A DNA stretch of 64,000 nucleotides, from the NCBI GenBank assembly GCA_006384855.1, contig VCJN01003071.1, positions 62,001 through 126,000 on the forward strand, read 5' to 3'. The stretch comes from Tetraselmis striata. Its lineage: Eukaryota; Chlorophyta; Chlorodendrophyceae; Chlorodendrales; Chlorodendraceae. Below the pieces are notes generated by a model. That model ran no database searches, had not been told where the DNA came from, and was given only the letters and a program-made list of their open reading frames with translations. How positions within the stretch are numbered: the stretch's first letter is position 1; each line of letters begins with the position of its first letter. A program made the translations under genes and the position numbers. Below are positions 35,195 through 45,800 of this stretch, in pieces.

Positions 35195-38100
35195 TTAATT
35201 TGCAGTCGGCACACGTGCCGGGTATTTATGCATATGCTCCTCAAATTCAGGTGACTTTACAAAGTCCAACCATTTGGGAGTAGCCATAAAATCCTGCAAT
35301 GCTATTGTCCTTTTAACATCAAACAAACGATGCCAAACAGGGGCAATAGACTCATCCGCAAAGTGAACAAGAAATTGCAACTGAGTACCACGTAAACCGG
35401 GCATGGAACCGATTTTAACGCTGGTAATCTTGTCAATCTCATACTCATCATCAGAGTCGTCACCGGTACCAACAACAAGAGGTACTTGCGGGCGCAACGG
35501 CGCAGTGGGACAGGGTCTCAAGTTATTAACATGAAATACTGGGTGCAACTTAACACCAGCAGGTAATTTCAGTCGATAACTATGACCGCCAATTTTCTCT
35601 ACAATAGAAAATGGGCCAAGCTGCTTGTCCATCAGCTTTTTGCAAGGCTGACCTTTGACCTTAAGCAGACGGGTATCCACAGATACTCTATCTCCAACAT
35701 TGAAGATAGGAGGATTGCGCTGTTGCCTAACACTAGGTCGAACAGTCAATTCATCTTTATGGACAGCCAATACTGACCGAACCAACTCATGAATCTCCTT
35801 CATATCTTGGATACGTTGCTGAGCATCACGAGAGAATGCTATTGTTGGTCTCATACCAAACAATACATCCGGAGGCGTTTCAGGATTGAAACCATACATA
35901 ACCTCAAATGGTGCATGCTCAATGCCAAGTGCTTTGTTGGAATTATACGCAAATTCCATCAATGGTAACTGGTCTACCCAGTTTGAACCATCGAAACAAC
36001 AAAACGCACGAGCCAACTCAGTGACTATGGCATTAATGCGTTCAGTCAAACCGTCTGTTTCAGGATGTTGGCCACTAGACATGTTCAATTTAGTGCCAAG
36101 TCTCCGCCACAGAGTTTGCCAGAATGCAGACAGGAACCGTGGATCTCTATCAGAGACGATCACACGAGGTATTCCATGCAGCCTGAATACTTCCTTCAGA
36201 AATAATTCAGCTGCCTGTCCACCAGTCACGTTGACTGTGGTTGGAATAAAATGTGCTTGCCGGGACAGATGGCAACACACAACCAACATAGTATTATAAC
36301 CATTACTCTCAGGTAACTCGGTTATAAAATCCAAACCAACCGTATGCCATGGACGTGGCGGTACTGGTAAGGGCTGTGTTGGTGCAGGTGGCTGCGGACG
36401 TGCACGAACACGCCGGCACACCGAACATTGTTCACAATAGGTTTTCACGTCATGTCGTATGCGTGTCCACCAAAAACGGTCCAAGGCACGTGCCAAGGTG
36501 CTTGCATAAGCACGGTGACCAACAGAATCATGTAGCTCATACAATATCTTATTGATGATGTCACGATTGGTTGGTATGCAAAGACGTCCATGTCTCCAAA
36601 AATAACCATCGTGCTCTACCACATGACCGGACTGCTTCCACCCCCCCCATAAGGAGTAGAACGCGTCCTCTGCATATCCAGCCTTAATAAGGTGGAGAAT
36701 ATTGTCATCAAGGCTAAGTGACGACGCACTTACAGCCGACAATACCGCAGTACATGGGCGATGTTCACTCACGAGTGATTCAGCCGCGTCCGGCACATCC
36801 CCGGTCCAATATAAGCCACCGAAACCAATCGGCTTAAAATCCGGTCTACGCGACAACGGATCGGCTTCATTCCACTTGCCCTTTCGGTATGCAAGAGATA
36901 TGGACCCAACAAACGGTTGCAAGTCGCGTACATAGCGCACTTGTCGCCGGTTCAACCTTTCTGCCGGTTGCCTGAGCAGATGACGCAGGGTGTCATGATC
37001 TGAGACAACAAGGAATCGACAGCACCCTTCAAGGTAACAACGCCAGTGCTTAATTGATTCACAGACAGCCAAAGCTTCCAAATCATAAGCACTGTAGGTA
37101 TTACCACGCTCAGCTGCATTCAGCTTTCGCGCCCAGTAACTCACTGGTTGAGGACCTCCTCCTTGGTCCTGCAGTAGTACTGCAGCAAGCCCTACGTTGG
37201 ACGCATCTGTCGCTACGGTGAACGTCGCATCCGCCCCCATGGAAGGAATGGAAAGACACGGAGCGGAAATCAGTCGCAGACGAAGGGTCTCAAAGGCTTC
37301 CTGACACGCCGGTGACCAGTCAACATGAACTGGTTTAGACTTACGCAATAAGTCAGTCAATGGTGCAGTTAAATCACTGAAATGATGAATAAACTTAGAG
37401 TAGAAATTGCAGAATTGTACAAAACTTCTGACTTCACTCTGAGTTTTAGGGACAGGCCAATCCCTAACTGCAGCCACTTTGGCCTCTGAAACAGACAACT
37501 TACCATCAGCGACGGTATACCCCAAATAATCCATAGATTGCATGCCAAAGAAACATTTCTTTAATTGCAACCTCAGATTATATTCATTCAGTTTCTCAAA
37601 AACTAAACGAAGGTGCTTTATGTGGTCATCATAATTATCTGAATATATACATATATCATCCAGATACACCACCACAAAGTCACGCAAAAATGGTCTCAAG
37701 ATGTCATTCATCATGCGCTGGAAAGTGGCTGGGGCATTGCACAAACCAAATGGCATTGCAGTCCACTCCCATAGACCATCAGGTGTCTGAAACGCTGTCT
37801 TGTGGATGTCCTCCTCTGCAATGGCAACCTGCCAATAACCTGATGCTAAATCCAGATGGGTATAGCAACGGGCATTGCGGAGAGAATCCAACGTTTCATC
37901 AATTCGCGGCAAAGGATACATATCCTTTTGAGTGACCTCGTTCAGCCCACGAAAATCGACACACAACCGAAGGGATCCATCTGCCTTCTTAACAAAAAGA
38001 ATAGGCGAACCAAACTCAGATTGACTAGGACGAACAAGTCCAGCGGCAATCGTATCTTTGAGTTGGCGATCCAATTCAGCACGTTCAGCGGGAGACAAAC

Positions 38101-39703
38101 GATTAAGTCTTTGGCGTTTCATTTTGCCAGTTAACTCAATTTTGTGATCCCATGGCCGATGAACAGGCGGCCTGTTGACTGGACGCAAAATTTCAGGAAA
38201 CTCGTCATACAACAAATGACGAATAGCATCCTTTTGCTCTGGTGTCATAGCATTGTCTAAATGCAGGTCAGGATCATCCTTTATAACCGACATTTCAACG
38301 ACATAGAATTCAGCCAAAGAATTATGCTTAGACGCACGAGCAGTTTTGCGCATCAACTTTTGTACCCTAGTGGAAGTAATCATGCTACATGCAGGAGTAC
38401 GACCCACTATTACAACAGGTACATGGGTTCCATCCATTAAAGTCATGATACGTTCCGTACCATACTTAATGGTAACTTGCGCTTCATCAAGCCAAGTTAA
38501 ACCCAATACAATGTCGGAGACTTTGAGCTCACGCAGTATATAAAATACTCGATTCTCAAATACATGTCCTCCAACAGACAGAGACACAACAGTTGTATGG
38601 CAACATGAGACACGTTGACCATTAGCCAAACGGACAGGTGTTCTGGCTTTCAACTTTTGTATCTGCAAGTTGTTTCTGCGCACAAAGTCCTCAGATATAA
38701 AATCTAAAGATGCCGCATTATCAACCAGTGCATCCACAACGGCGTCATCGTTAATTGTCACATTGACTTTCAACAATGGCCTGGGGTCATCCCAACGAGT
38801 CAAAGAAGCAATCTGAGGCAAACTTTGCCTTTGCATACTCCAAAATGATGGATCAGTCACATTGACAGCATCACACTCATTTATAGACTCAGATGCACGT
38901 TCACCAATACCAACGCTAGAATCTGCAACTTTTGCAGAGTCCACGTTAAAACTCACATTTGGACTTGTGACAGTTTTAGGTACAAAGTCATCAGGAAAAT
39001 CACAGTTAGCATCAACTAACCAAATGTTAACCCCATACTTTGGCGGTCTAACATCTTCCTGGACTGTGGCATTTTTATCAGACCACCTGGTGAACAAAGG
39101 TGTCTTTGCTGGGTATTGCTGCAATAGTTTCCAATGCTTTGTCAAAGCACTGAATCTATCAAATGCAGGCAATACAAACACTCCTACAGTATGTTCTTTA
39201 GCCCTACTGCGGCATTGCTCAAAATGCCTCGCAATAGACTCAGTCATATGCCATGGAGGGTGAATAAACACACGTTCATTCGACAAGTCGCGCGATAATA
39301 TCGAATCTTGTTCTGAACAGAACGGCAAGTTTCGATGGGTATTCAGACCCTCATTATCCGCACAGCCCTCCAGCGTAAACTGGAACATCTCATGTAAGGG
39401 ATCGAAGACTCTATCGACCAGTCGCCACTCGGCACTGACTGCAGTCTTTCTAGGCATACGACGCCTCAGAGCCTTTACGCGACGATGAGTCGAAACTTTC
39501 CGAGCACCCGTTACACAGGCTACTGGCAAAGTCGTACCAGACTCGCGTACACTATTCGAGTTCTCATCAGTAGGCGACTCAACATAGTCGTTACTACTCT
39601 CAGAGATGACGACATCGTCACTCGAACATGTACTCGTCACAGGTATATCGTCATTCAGACGTGCATTAGACAATAATGCGGATACCTCAGGTGCCAATGA
39701 CAT
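35195..39703 (-). CDS. pol: Ty3/gypsy pol polyprotein, 1502 aa
   Basis: Single open frame. An acidic, Ser-rich head (1-60) is followed by a methyltransferase-like segment (about 105-215: FQFTLEGCADNEG, VFIHPPW, GVFVLPAF). Then come aspartic protease (about 310-420, active-site text LVDNAASLDF), reverse transcriptase (about 515-700, FVKKADGSLRLCVDF and YLDD at 680-683), RNase H (VATDASNVGLAAVLLQ), integrase with an HHCC zinc finger (CEQCSVC), and catalytic-core text GLDFITELPES and VSDRDPRF. A chromodomain-like tail follows (KLHPVFHVNNLRPCP), ending YPARVPTAN. This order (protease, RT, RNase H, integrase) defines Ty3/gypsy. It probably directs copy-and-paste replication and targets chromatin through the tail. 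Confidence 0.95.
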   Translation of the reverse strand: MSLAPEVSALLSNARLNDDIPVTSTCSSDDVVISESSNDYVESPTDENSNSVRESGTTLPVACVTGARKVSTHRRVKALRRRMPRKTAVSAEWRLVDRVFDPLHEMFQFTLEGCADNEGLNTHRNLPFCSEQDSILSRDLSNERVFIHPPWHMTESIARHFEQCRSRAKEHTVGVFVLPAFDRFSALTKHWKLLQQYPAKTPLFTRWSDKNATVQEDVRPPKYGVNIWLVDANCDFPDDFVPKTVTSPNVSFNVDSAKVADSSVGIGERASESINECDAVNVTDPSFWSMQRQSLPQIASLTRWDDPRPLLKVNVTINDDAVVDALVDNAASLDFISEDFVRRNNLQIQKLKARTPVRLANGQRVSCCHTTVVSLSVGGHVFENRVFYILRELKVSDIVLGLTWLDEAQVTIKYGTERIMTLMDGTHVPVVIVGRTPACSMITSTRVQKLMRKTARASKHNSLAEFYVVEMSVIKDDPDLHLDNAMTPEQKDAIRHLLYDEFPEILRPVNRPPVHRPWDHKIELTGKMKRQRLNRLSPAERAELDRQLKDTIAAGLVRPSQSEFGSPILFVKKADGSLRLCVDFRGLNEVTQKDMYPLPRIDETLDSLRNARCYTHLDLASGYWQVAIAEEDIHKTAFQTPDGLWEWTAMPFGLCNAPATFQRMMNDILRPFLRDFVVVYLDDICIYSDNYDDHIKHLRLVFEKLNEYNLRLQLKKCFFGMQSMDYLGYTVADGKLSVSEAKVAAVRDWPVPKTQSEVRSFVQFCNFYSKFIHHFSDLTAPLTDLLRKSKPVHVDWSPACQEAFETLRLRLISAPCLSIPSMGADATFTVATDASNVGLAAVLLQDQGGGPQPVSYWARKLNAAERGNTYSAYDLEALAVCESIKHWRCYLEGCCRFLVVSDHDTLRHLLRQPAERLNRRQVRYVRDLQPFVGSISLAYRKGKWNEADPLSRRPDFKPIGFGGLYWTGDVPDAAESLVSEHRPCTAVLSAVSASSLSLDDNILHLIKAGYAEDAFYSLWGGWKQSGHVVEHDGYFWRHGRLCIPTNRDIINKILYELHDSVGHRAYASTLARALDRFWWTRIRHDVKTYCEQCSVCRRVRARPQPPAPTQPLPVPPRPWHTVGLDFITELPESNGYNTMLVVCCHLSRQAHFIPTTVNVTGGQAAELFLKEVFRLHGIPRVIVSDRDPRFLSAFWQTLWRRLGTKLNMSSGQHPETDGLTERINAIVTELARAFCCFDGSNWVDQLPLMEFAYNSNKALGIEHAPFEVMYGFNPETPPDVLFGMRPTIAFSRDAQQRIQDMKEIHELVRSVLAVHKDELTVRPSVRQQRNPPIFNVGDRVSVDTRLLKVKGQPCKKLMDKQLGPFSIVEKIGGHSYRLKLPAGVKLHPVFHVNNLRPCPTAPLRPQVPLVVGTGDDSDDEYEIDKITSVKIGSMPGLRGTQLQFLVHFADESIAPVWHRLFDVKRTIALQDFMATPKWLDFVKSPEFEEHMHKYPARVPTAN

Positions 39704-39819
39704 ATCGGCAACAGTAACTTCGCAGTCATGCGACTCGACAGTTACTGGACAGCATGATGTAACACAAACATCACTTACATCCCTATCTACTGAGCTGTCA
39801 GCAGCAGAATAAGGGCACC

Positions 39820-40875
39820 CCTATTTCATCTTAGGGCAGTCTTTCAGAAGGTGAGCCTCACCACACTTAAAGCATGTTTTAGCAGCCAGTGCTTAGCATA
39901 CTTCTCAGGCTCATGCAGTTTGACATGATTAAGATAATCTACTATCTTTCTGTCAGTTGTCATAGAGGTCTTACCGTAGACCTTCTTGTCGCCAAAATGT
40001 CGACATATTCTTGGCGCGTACCCAGCGGAAGTCGCCGGTACTCCATCAGCACGTCCTGCTGTCATCTGTAGTAACAAGTTACCTGCATGCACACTATAAA
40101 TGCAGATGCGGATGCTACTATAGATGAAAATGCAGGTGCAGATGCTACTATAGATGCAGATGCAGATGCAAATGCTACTATAGATGCAGATGCAGGTGCA
40201 GATGATACTATAGATGCAGATGCATATGCAAATGCTGCTATAGATGATGCAAGCTTCTCGTTGAGGATCTTGTACTTGAGCCGAAACATGAACGGCTATA
40301 CGACGAGCTCCCAGGTCGCAGTCACAGCAGGTCGTTGATCAGCATGTGCAAGTCCGGCAGTAGTCGCAGACTTCAGTCCCACTGTACCGAGCTGCTCCGG
40401 CAGTCCAGTACAGCGCAGCTACTGGTGCAGCTAGGTGCGATATATGACTAGAGCGTGCGACCTTTCTGGCGTGCTCATTTCAGGCGTGCGCATTTCAGGC
40501 GTGCGCATCTCACTGAATATCTTTCTGGATGATAGCCTAGATGCATATAAGAAACATTTCATGCCATCTATGATGAGAACGTCAAACAGTTCTAAGTCGT
40601 CCTCAGAGACAAGCAGACAAGTTTCCTCGCGGAGTTTCCGCACAGCCGTGCCGCGCACAGTAATGTCAGACGCTATCGACTTTCCGACAGGTAAGAAGAG
40701 AGTCGATCTAGCGTTTGGTTCAGTCGTCAGAATCACTTGGCGTTCGACCGAGTGACCCTTACCGTAAGTCACCACCACGGCTGCACAAACCTTGGTAGTC
40801 GACAGGTCGACAGAACTTTCCTCGTTGAGCAGCAGCTCTCGGCTCTTGCCAGCAGAATTCATCGACTCAGACATG
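39820..40875 (-). other. gag: gag region of the young Ty3 element, with Nudix-like block and zinc knuckle
   Basis: Read on the minus strand, an open frame begins at ATG 40875 and carries a segment like a Nudix hydrolase (LFLPVGKS ... VRKLREETCLLVSEDDLELF). It is followed by the 30-bp tandem repeats (40085-40250). Close to the gag end at about 39825-39875 lies a CX2CX4HX4C zinc knuckle (CFKCGEAHLLKDC), the nucleic-acid-binding mark of gag. Whether these parts form one uninterrupted product was not settled, and I make no repaired reading. Confidence 0.7.
40100..40250 (-). repeat. 30-bp minisatellite, five copies, in the gag region
   Basis: The block GCTACTATAGATG recurs at exactly 30-base steps (about 40114, 40144, 40174, 40204 and 40234, with small changes). 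Thirty is a multiple of three, so copy number could change without shifting a frame. The minus strand encodes an Ala/Ser/Ile/Val-rich repeat. Confidence 0.9.
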
Positions 40876-40953
40876 TCGAACTGCTCAGTCGAGGTATCGC
40901 AAGTTGAGCAGTGGAAGCTAGAATAAGGAGCGCAACAGTCGCTCCGAAACCAG

Positions 40954-41475
40954 TGCGGCAGTCTCGGGTGCCTCACGCAGGTCAAGCAGCCAAGGCTGTC
41001 GTAAACACAAAGAAGGCAGCAGAGAGAGAAAGAAACAATGGTTACAACGTTGTCACCACCCGCCGCTATTTATGCGTATGGCTAGCTCACAGCTAGCCAC
41101 CACCAAGCGGCACGCGCACTGCTAAGCGCGTCACCGTGGAGAGTCGTGCCTTGAAGTGTCGAACAGGAGGTCGTCGCTTAGAGACCTCCGCACATGTAGT
41201 TGACACATCAGTTTATACACAAGTATACAACTGATGTTCCAGAGGCAGGCACATTATACTTGTGCCCGCTACGGGTACGCACATGCGTATTATCCCGTAA
41301 CTACTACTGAACAGTGTACCGGTACCAGTAGGACTCGTCTCATGATTCATCATCCACCAGTACTCGTATTGTGGCGCGTGACACACGCGCGCACACATAC
41401 GATACATCAGGTACTCGTACATGAATGATGCTACGATCATACAGTACCCGTACAGAGTATGCCATTATTGTCACA
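40954..41475 (-). repeat. 5' LTR of the young Ty3/gypsy element
   Basis: 522 bp, ends matched to 34622-35143. The adjoining 40936-40952 holds the primer-binding site; the tRNA was not identified. Confidence 0.97.
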
Positions 41476-41951
41476 AACAGCCACCCAGAAGAGCAGACAT
41501 CGCAGCTTGCAGGCGCATTGCAAAGGATGTTTAATTTGCATGATGCTATTGCCAGCCAAGACTATGTGTGTGGTGGCCAATCACTCCCTGAGGAGCATCC
41601 CTTCCACGACATCTTCTACACTGCCCAGGATCTGGAGTGCCATATGCATGTGGAGCCACAGTTTTACTCCAAGCGTGGCCGGACTCCCCAGGTTGCATCT
41701 TGGTGAAACCCCTCCTTGTGCTCTCAAAGTGTTGGTGATTTAGGGGCCACTGTTGAAGAAGGCATTCCCTTCAGCACTATCCTGCCGTTGTGTGACAAGT
41801 GCAGGGGTGAGGTGTGAAGTATCCTGTCAGAAGTAGGATCAGGATGTCACAGGCTAGGGCCGCCATTGCAACGCATGCGGCGCAGGGAGCCGCACACAAG
41901 GCCAACATGGCCACCGGAGTGTCTAGGAAGCGTCCCAGGGCGGAGAATTAG
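41476..41951 (+). pseudogene. Cys-rich open stretch, right part of the interrupted gene
   Basis: The frame from about 41500 reads LAGALQRMFNLHD, DYVCGGQSL, LECHMHVEPQFYSKRG. A nearby second frame ends ILPLCDKCRGEV and a stop, and a basic tail SRKRPRAEN ends at 41951. Paired cysteines on both sides of the insertion (CKEC left, CDKC right) fit a zinc-ribbon protein, possibly carried by a transposon. Splice sites joining the pieces are unclear. The family is not identified. Confidence 0.45.
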
Positions 41952-42857
41952 GTGGCATAGACATTCCCTCCAAGTCCATGTAAGTAAAAGGGCCAAAAGA
42001 CCCTCCCCCCACCCAATATCTTGACCCCCTGAAGGGCTTCTGCACATGGCCCAACGCCACATGTGCCATTTTTGCACATTGCATTGCCCTACTACCATTA
42101 TTATTGCACCATAGCATCCCTCTCAATAAAATAAGCATGCATGGTTGGAGTTGCATCATTCTTGCGTGCGCAAGTGCCCTAAACAAGGAAGCGGGTGATG
42201 GTCTAATTGACTTGGGGGGGGGGGGGGGCAAATCTGGGGGGGGATTGTCTCATAAATCACAATATATAAAAGTGGACGCCTTAGTCTCATCAGCGGGTAC
42301 ACCAAAATATCTGCGTGACGTACTTAAAAATGTGGTACACCTTATTATCATTTTCGAACTAACTGGGCTAGAATTTTTAAAAATTGCATCAATCCTTGCT
42401 CCGGCTCTCTCGTTCTCGGCTGCTCGCCCGTCCGCAGCGCGCGGCAGGCGAGGATGAGCAGCGCATGCCGCCGGCGGGTCCGACTCTGCTACCACTTGGC
42501 GCGCCGGCGAGTGCCAGTACGGTGCGCTGGAGTAGATACGGTACAGATACGGTGCAGGTAGTGCTTCTTTTCGTAAGCAGCGCATGCAGTAGCGACCGGT
42601 TTTGGCGCGCCCAAACTACCAGTGATGAAGACAATGGCAGCAGCGCTTCCGCCACCGAGTAAATCGTTTTCGCAATACCGTACCGCTAGTGTGACAAGGA
42701 CGATGGGCTTCACCGCCGCCACGCTTTCCGCCACTGCCGGCATTGCATAGACTCCGTGTGACATCGGCCCGCTATCCTTGTGGGCTGGCCGCTGCTGTGA
42801 ACCAACACTCAGGCGAAAGTCTGTAGATTGCTTTCTCACATCCAGGCGCCTTCTAGT
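41952..42857. other. Intergenic region before SMG1; no confirmed gene
   Basis: Contains a G run (42216-42229) and short GC-rich frames without motifs. The promoter and 5' UTR of SMG1 should lie here, and perhaps its first exon, since the ATG at 42858 is only provisional. Confidence 0.4.
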
Positions 42858-45800
42858 ATGGCAGGGTGGGACGTGGCGCCCGCGCTGCGCACAGCTGTGG
42901 GGCAGGATGAGCCGAAGGTAGGCATGTCATGGTCTGGGCCGCCGTGCCTTGTGACAGTGCAATGCATCACCATAGACAAAGGTCTGGGGGCTGAGATGGA
43001 CTCATATTGCATGACGTGAGTGCACTGAGTCACCGGGACAGTGGCGTGGGGAATGCATGACATGGAACTTGCCCTTCGCAGGCTGCAAGGCATGCTGCTA
43101 TTGGCTCCATCTGTGCCACTCTGGAGGCAGCGATCCGGTGCGGCAAGCCCCGCAATTCGCATACGCTTAATGATCTGAACTACTGTTCATGAAGCATCCA
43201 GCTTTGTTGATCCCAATCCAGCATGGTGGGCACATACGCGCATCCAGACACAGGCGCGCATGAAAACACATCTTCACCAACACACGGTATCGGAGCATCA
43301 GCGTCAGTTGGCGGTACTGATCGTCCATATGTGTGGACCATTATTGTGCTGGACAGGGACCGCTCCAAGGGTCGTCTGCAGAGCCCGCCCCTCAGTGTTC
43401 TGTGGCAGCAGTCGGTAAAGCTCATGTCAGAACGGTGAGCCATGGTCACAGTCTACCAGAGGGGTGCCGTCCTGCTCATCCTTGGCTTCAACCCGCGAGC
43501 GTTTGCGCATGTTTGGCGATCTCCACGACGATTCCAGGGGCCCCCTTCTGCTTGCTACTGTCATCATTGTGTTTGCCTGACTTGGGTTTTAGCATCAGGC
43601 CCTACTACTGTGCGGAACTGTTCATTGCTGTGGGCCTCAAACTCATGCTGCTTGGCTTTCGCCTGCCAGGGGGATGCATGAAGAGGGCGCACTGCTTGTG
43701 GGCACAGTGGGTGCTTTGGCTGGCACGGCAGTTGCGGCTGGTTCTCGGCGAGGCAAGCCCATATCTACTCCCAACACCACACCTGCTGTGCCATCATCTC
43801 GGCTGCACACCCTGCACCAGGATATCAAGCCATGGGCACACCCACTGGCAGTGAATAAGTGGTTGATGCATGCGTTGGTCATTCGCAGGTGGAAAGCCGG
43901 TGAGGCCCACCGTCCTATTTGATTGGGCGCTCAAGAGTCTAAACGCCAGCTCTGCGGTATGTCGCTCCTACTTGAACCCACACCAACCCCACCGTTACGC
44001 AGCAAATAAGTTGACAGGCATACAGATGTAGAATGGTGCCTCAGTATCGGCAAACTAAATTTTTGTCTTGCTTGCCACCTTGACACATGCTACCACAGGG
44101 CAGCAATTCGCCCTGGTCGCATAAGAGTCATGTGCTGCAGAGTGTGACAGCGTGCCTGAGAGTCTCCCCCGCAGGAGCGTTTCAAGAGCAAGTGGTCCCG
44201 CTGCTGGAGGTCATAGTTGCCCCTCCTCCCTGTCCTTTGTATGCTGCTGTATTTCTCGCCATCCGCCCTGCCCCCCACGCGCGTCTCCCTCACAATCCCG
44301 CATGACTTTCTCAGGTGTTGGAGCGCCTTCTGGAGGACGATTCCACACCCGTCCAGTGGCTTCCCCAGCTCTTGATGACTCTGGAGCAGGTACCGTGCAC
44401 CTAGCTTCTGCCTTCGGAATGTTCCCACACCCTCTGATACGCTCGGCCAGCTCACTGTTGTGCCCCCTAAACGTGCTGTGCAAGGTTGCGCTGCGCTCGT
44501 CGCCAGCGGTCCTGGGTGCGCGCTTTCAGGACGTCATTGACTTGCTGCTGGGTTGGAGCTTAGACCCAAACCTGCAACCGGCGTGCTGCCCACTTCTGGT
44601 CCGCTGCTTTATCGCCTTCCGCCTCACATGGCAGGCGCAACCTGCCTTTACCGCAGGACTACTGGGCAAGGTAATGAATGCCCCACTTGGCTGGCAGGGG
44701 GTGCTCTTGCTCATTATCCTGCGCAGAGAAGGCTGGCTAGGAGGGCGATATGGGTAGGGATGAAGACGCAGGAAGGCATGTGAGGGAACCATGTCAGTGT
44801 TTCATGGCCAACTCAGGCTGTTGGGCATTGGGCTCAGATGATCAGCGACATGGAAGCTCTAGCATCGAAGGCAGACAGGCAGGAGGGCTCCGAGGCGCTC
44901 TGGGCAAACCGGAGCCGCTTGTTGGCGCTGGCCAATAGCTTTGCTGCGGTTGCGGCTGGCGCGGGGGCTACGCTTGGACGGCGGGCGTACATGCTGCTGG
45001 AGCAGCTGGGGAGGTGCTTAAGCACTGCACTGCTCAAATTCTATGGTGTTGAAGACTCTTCAGCAGGAGGCACGTTCCCTGAGACTATCTCGCTTCGTGT
45101 AGTCTTTTTTGTATCCTTTCCTGTGCGATCATAGATATTTTATGTCGGTGGTAGTTGCCAGTCCTGTGAGTGCTCTAGTTTACCACTGCCAACTGCATAC
45201 ACTCTCAAATAAACTTATGGCGCGTGATACCAGAGGGTGGATGGAAATCAGTGGATGCCTCGCTGTTGTTCTGAAGTCACCGCTCGTCTTGCTACTGTCA
45301 TGCAGACTGTTTTGGAGGGCCGGCAGCGAGGGCCGGCAGCGAAGTGCTTGTCACGCAGACCTGCGCCGTGCTGTCCACGCTCGCGTGTGTTGCGGCCGAC
45401 GTCAAGGAAGCTCCCCATGCCGGGACCAGCGGCGTGCCAGACTGGAGCCTCACAGCAGACAATTCTGACCTTGGTGAAGAGGCCACCCGCGAGTCACACA
45501 AGTGCACCCCCCACCTCCCTCCCTTCCCGCTTGAGCCCCACCCCTTCCTTTACCCGTGCGCAAGAGCGCGCTATTGCCACAATTATACATGACAGAATGC
45601 TACGGTACATGTGTCAACACGGTAATAAGAACACTTCGAATAAGAACCTGCCCAGAGGTGAAATGTAGACAAAACTACAGCGAATGTTATACCAAATGTT
45701 ATTTTTGGTTGCATACAAGGCCAATTTCAGGCCTGTAATACGGATTCTTATAGGTGTGTCGGCATCTGCACATATTCCTCTTCAACTGTATCTTTGTGGC

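Larger units (their letters stand above)
34622..41475 (-). mobile_element. Ty3/gypsy LTR retrotransposon, very young, looks whole in pol
   Basis: It has two 522-bp LTRs (5' LTR 40954-41475, 3' LTR 34622-35143) with TGTGACA...TGCCGCA ends. I see no difference between them. The flanking target duplication is AACA (34618-34621 and 41476-41479). A primer-binding site beginning TGGTTTCGGAGCG lies one base inside the 5' LTR, and the polypurine tract AAGGGGGGAGAGA sits at about 35149-35161. Order: gag region with a Nudix-like block, a 30-bp minisatellite and a zinc knuckle, then a 1502-residue pol. Identical LTRs mean insertion essentially yesterday in evolutionary terms. Pol looks whole; the gag region is less clear. 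Confidence 0.96.

Noticed and set aside
40100-40250. Possible CRISPR-like array
   Set aside because: The units are contiguous 30-bp tandem copies without unique spacers, inside a eukaryotic retrotransposon.
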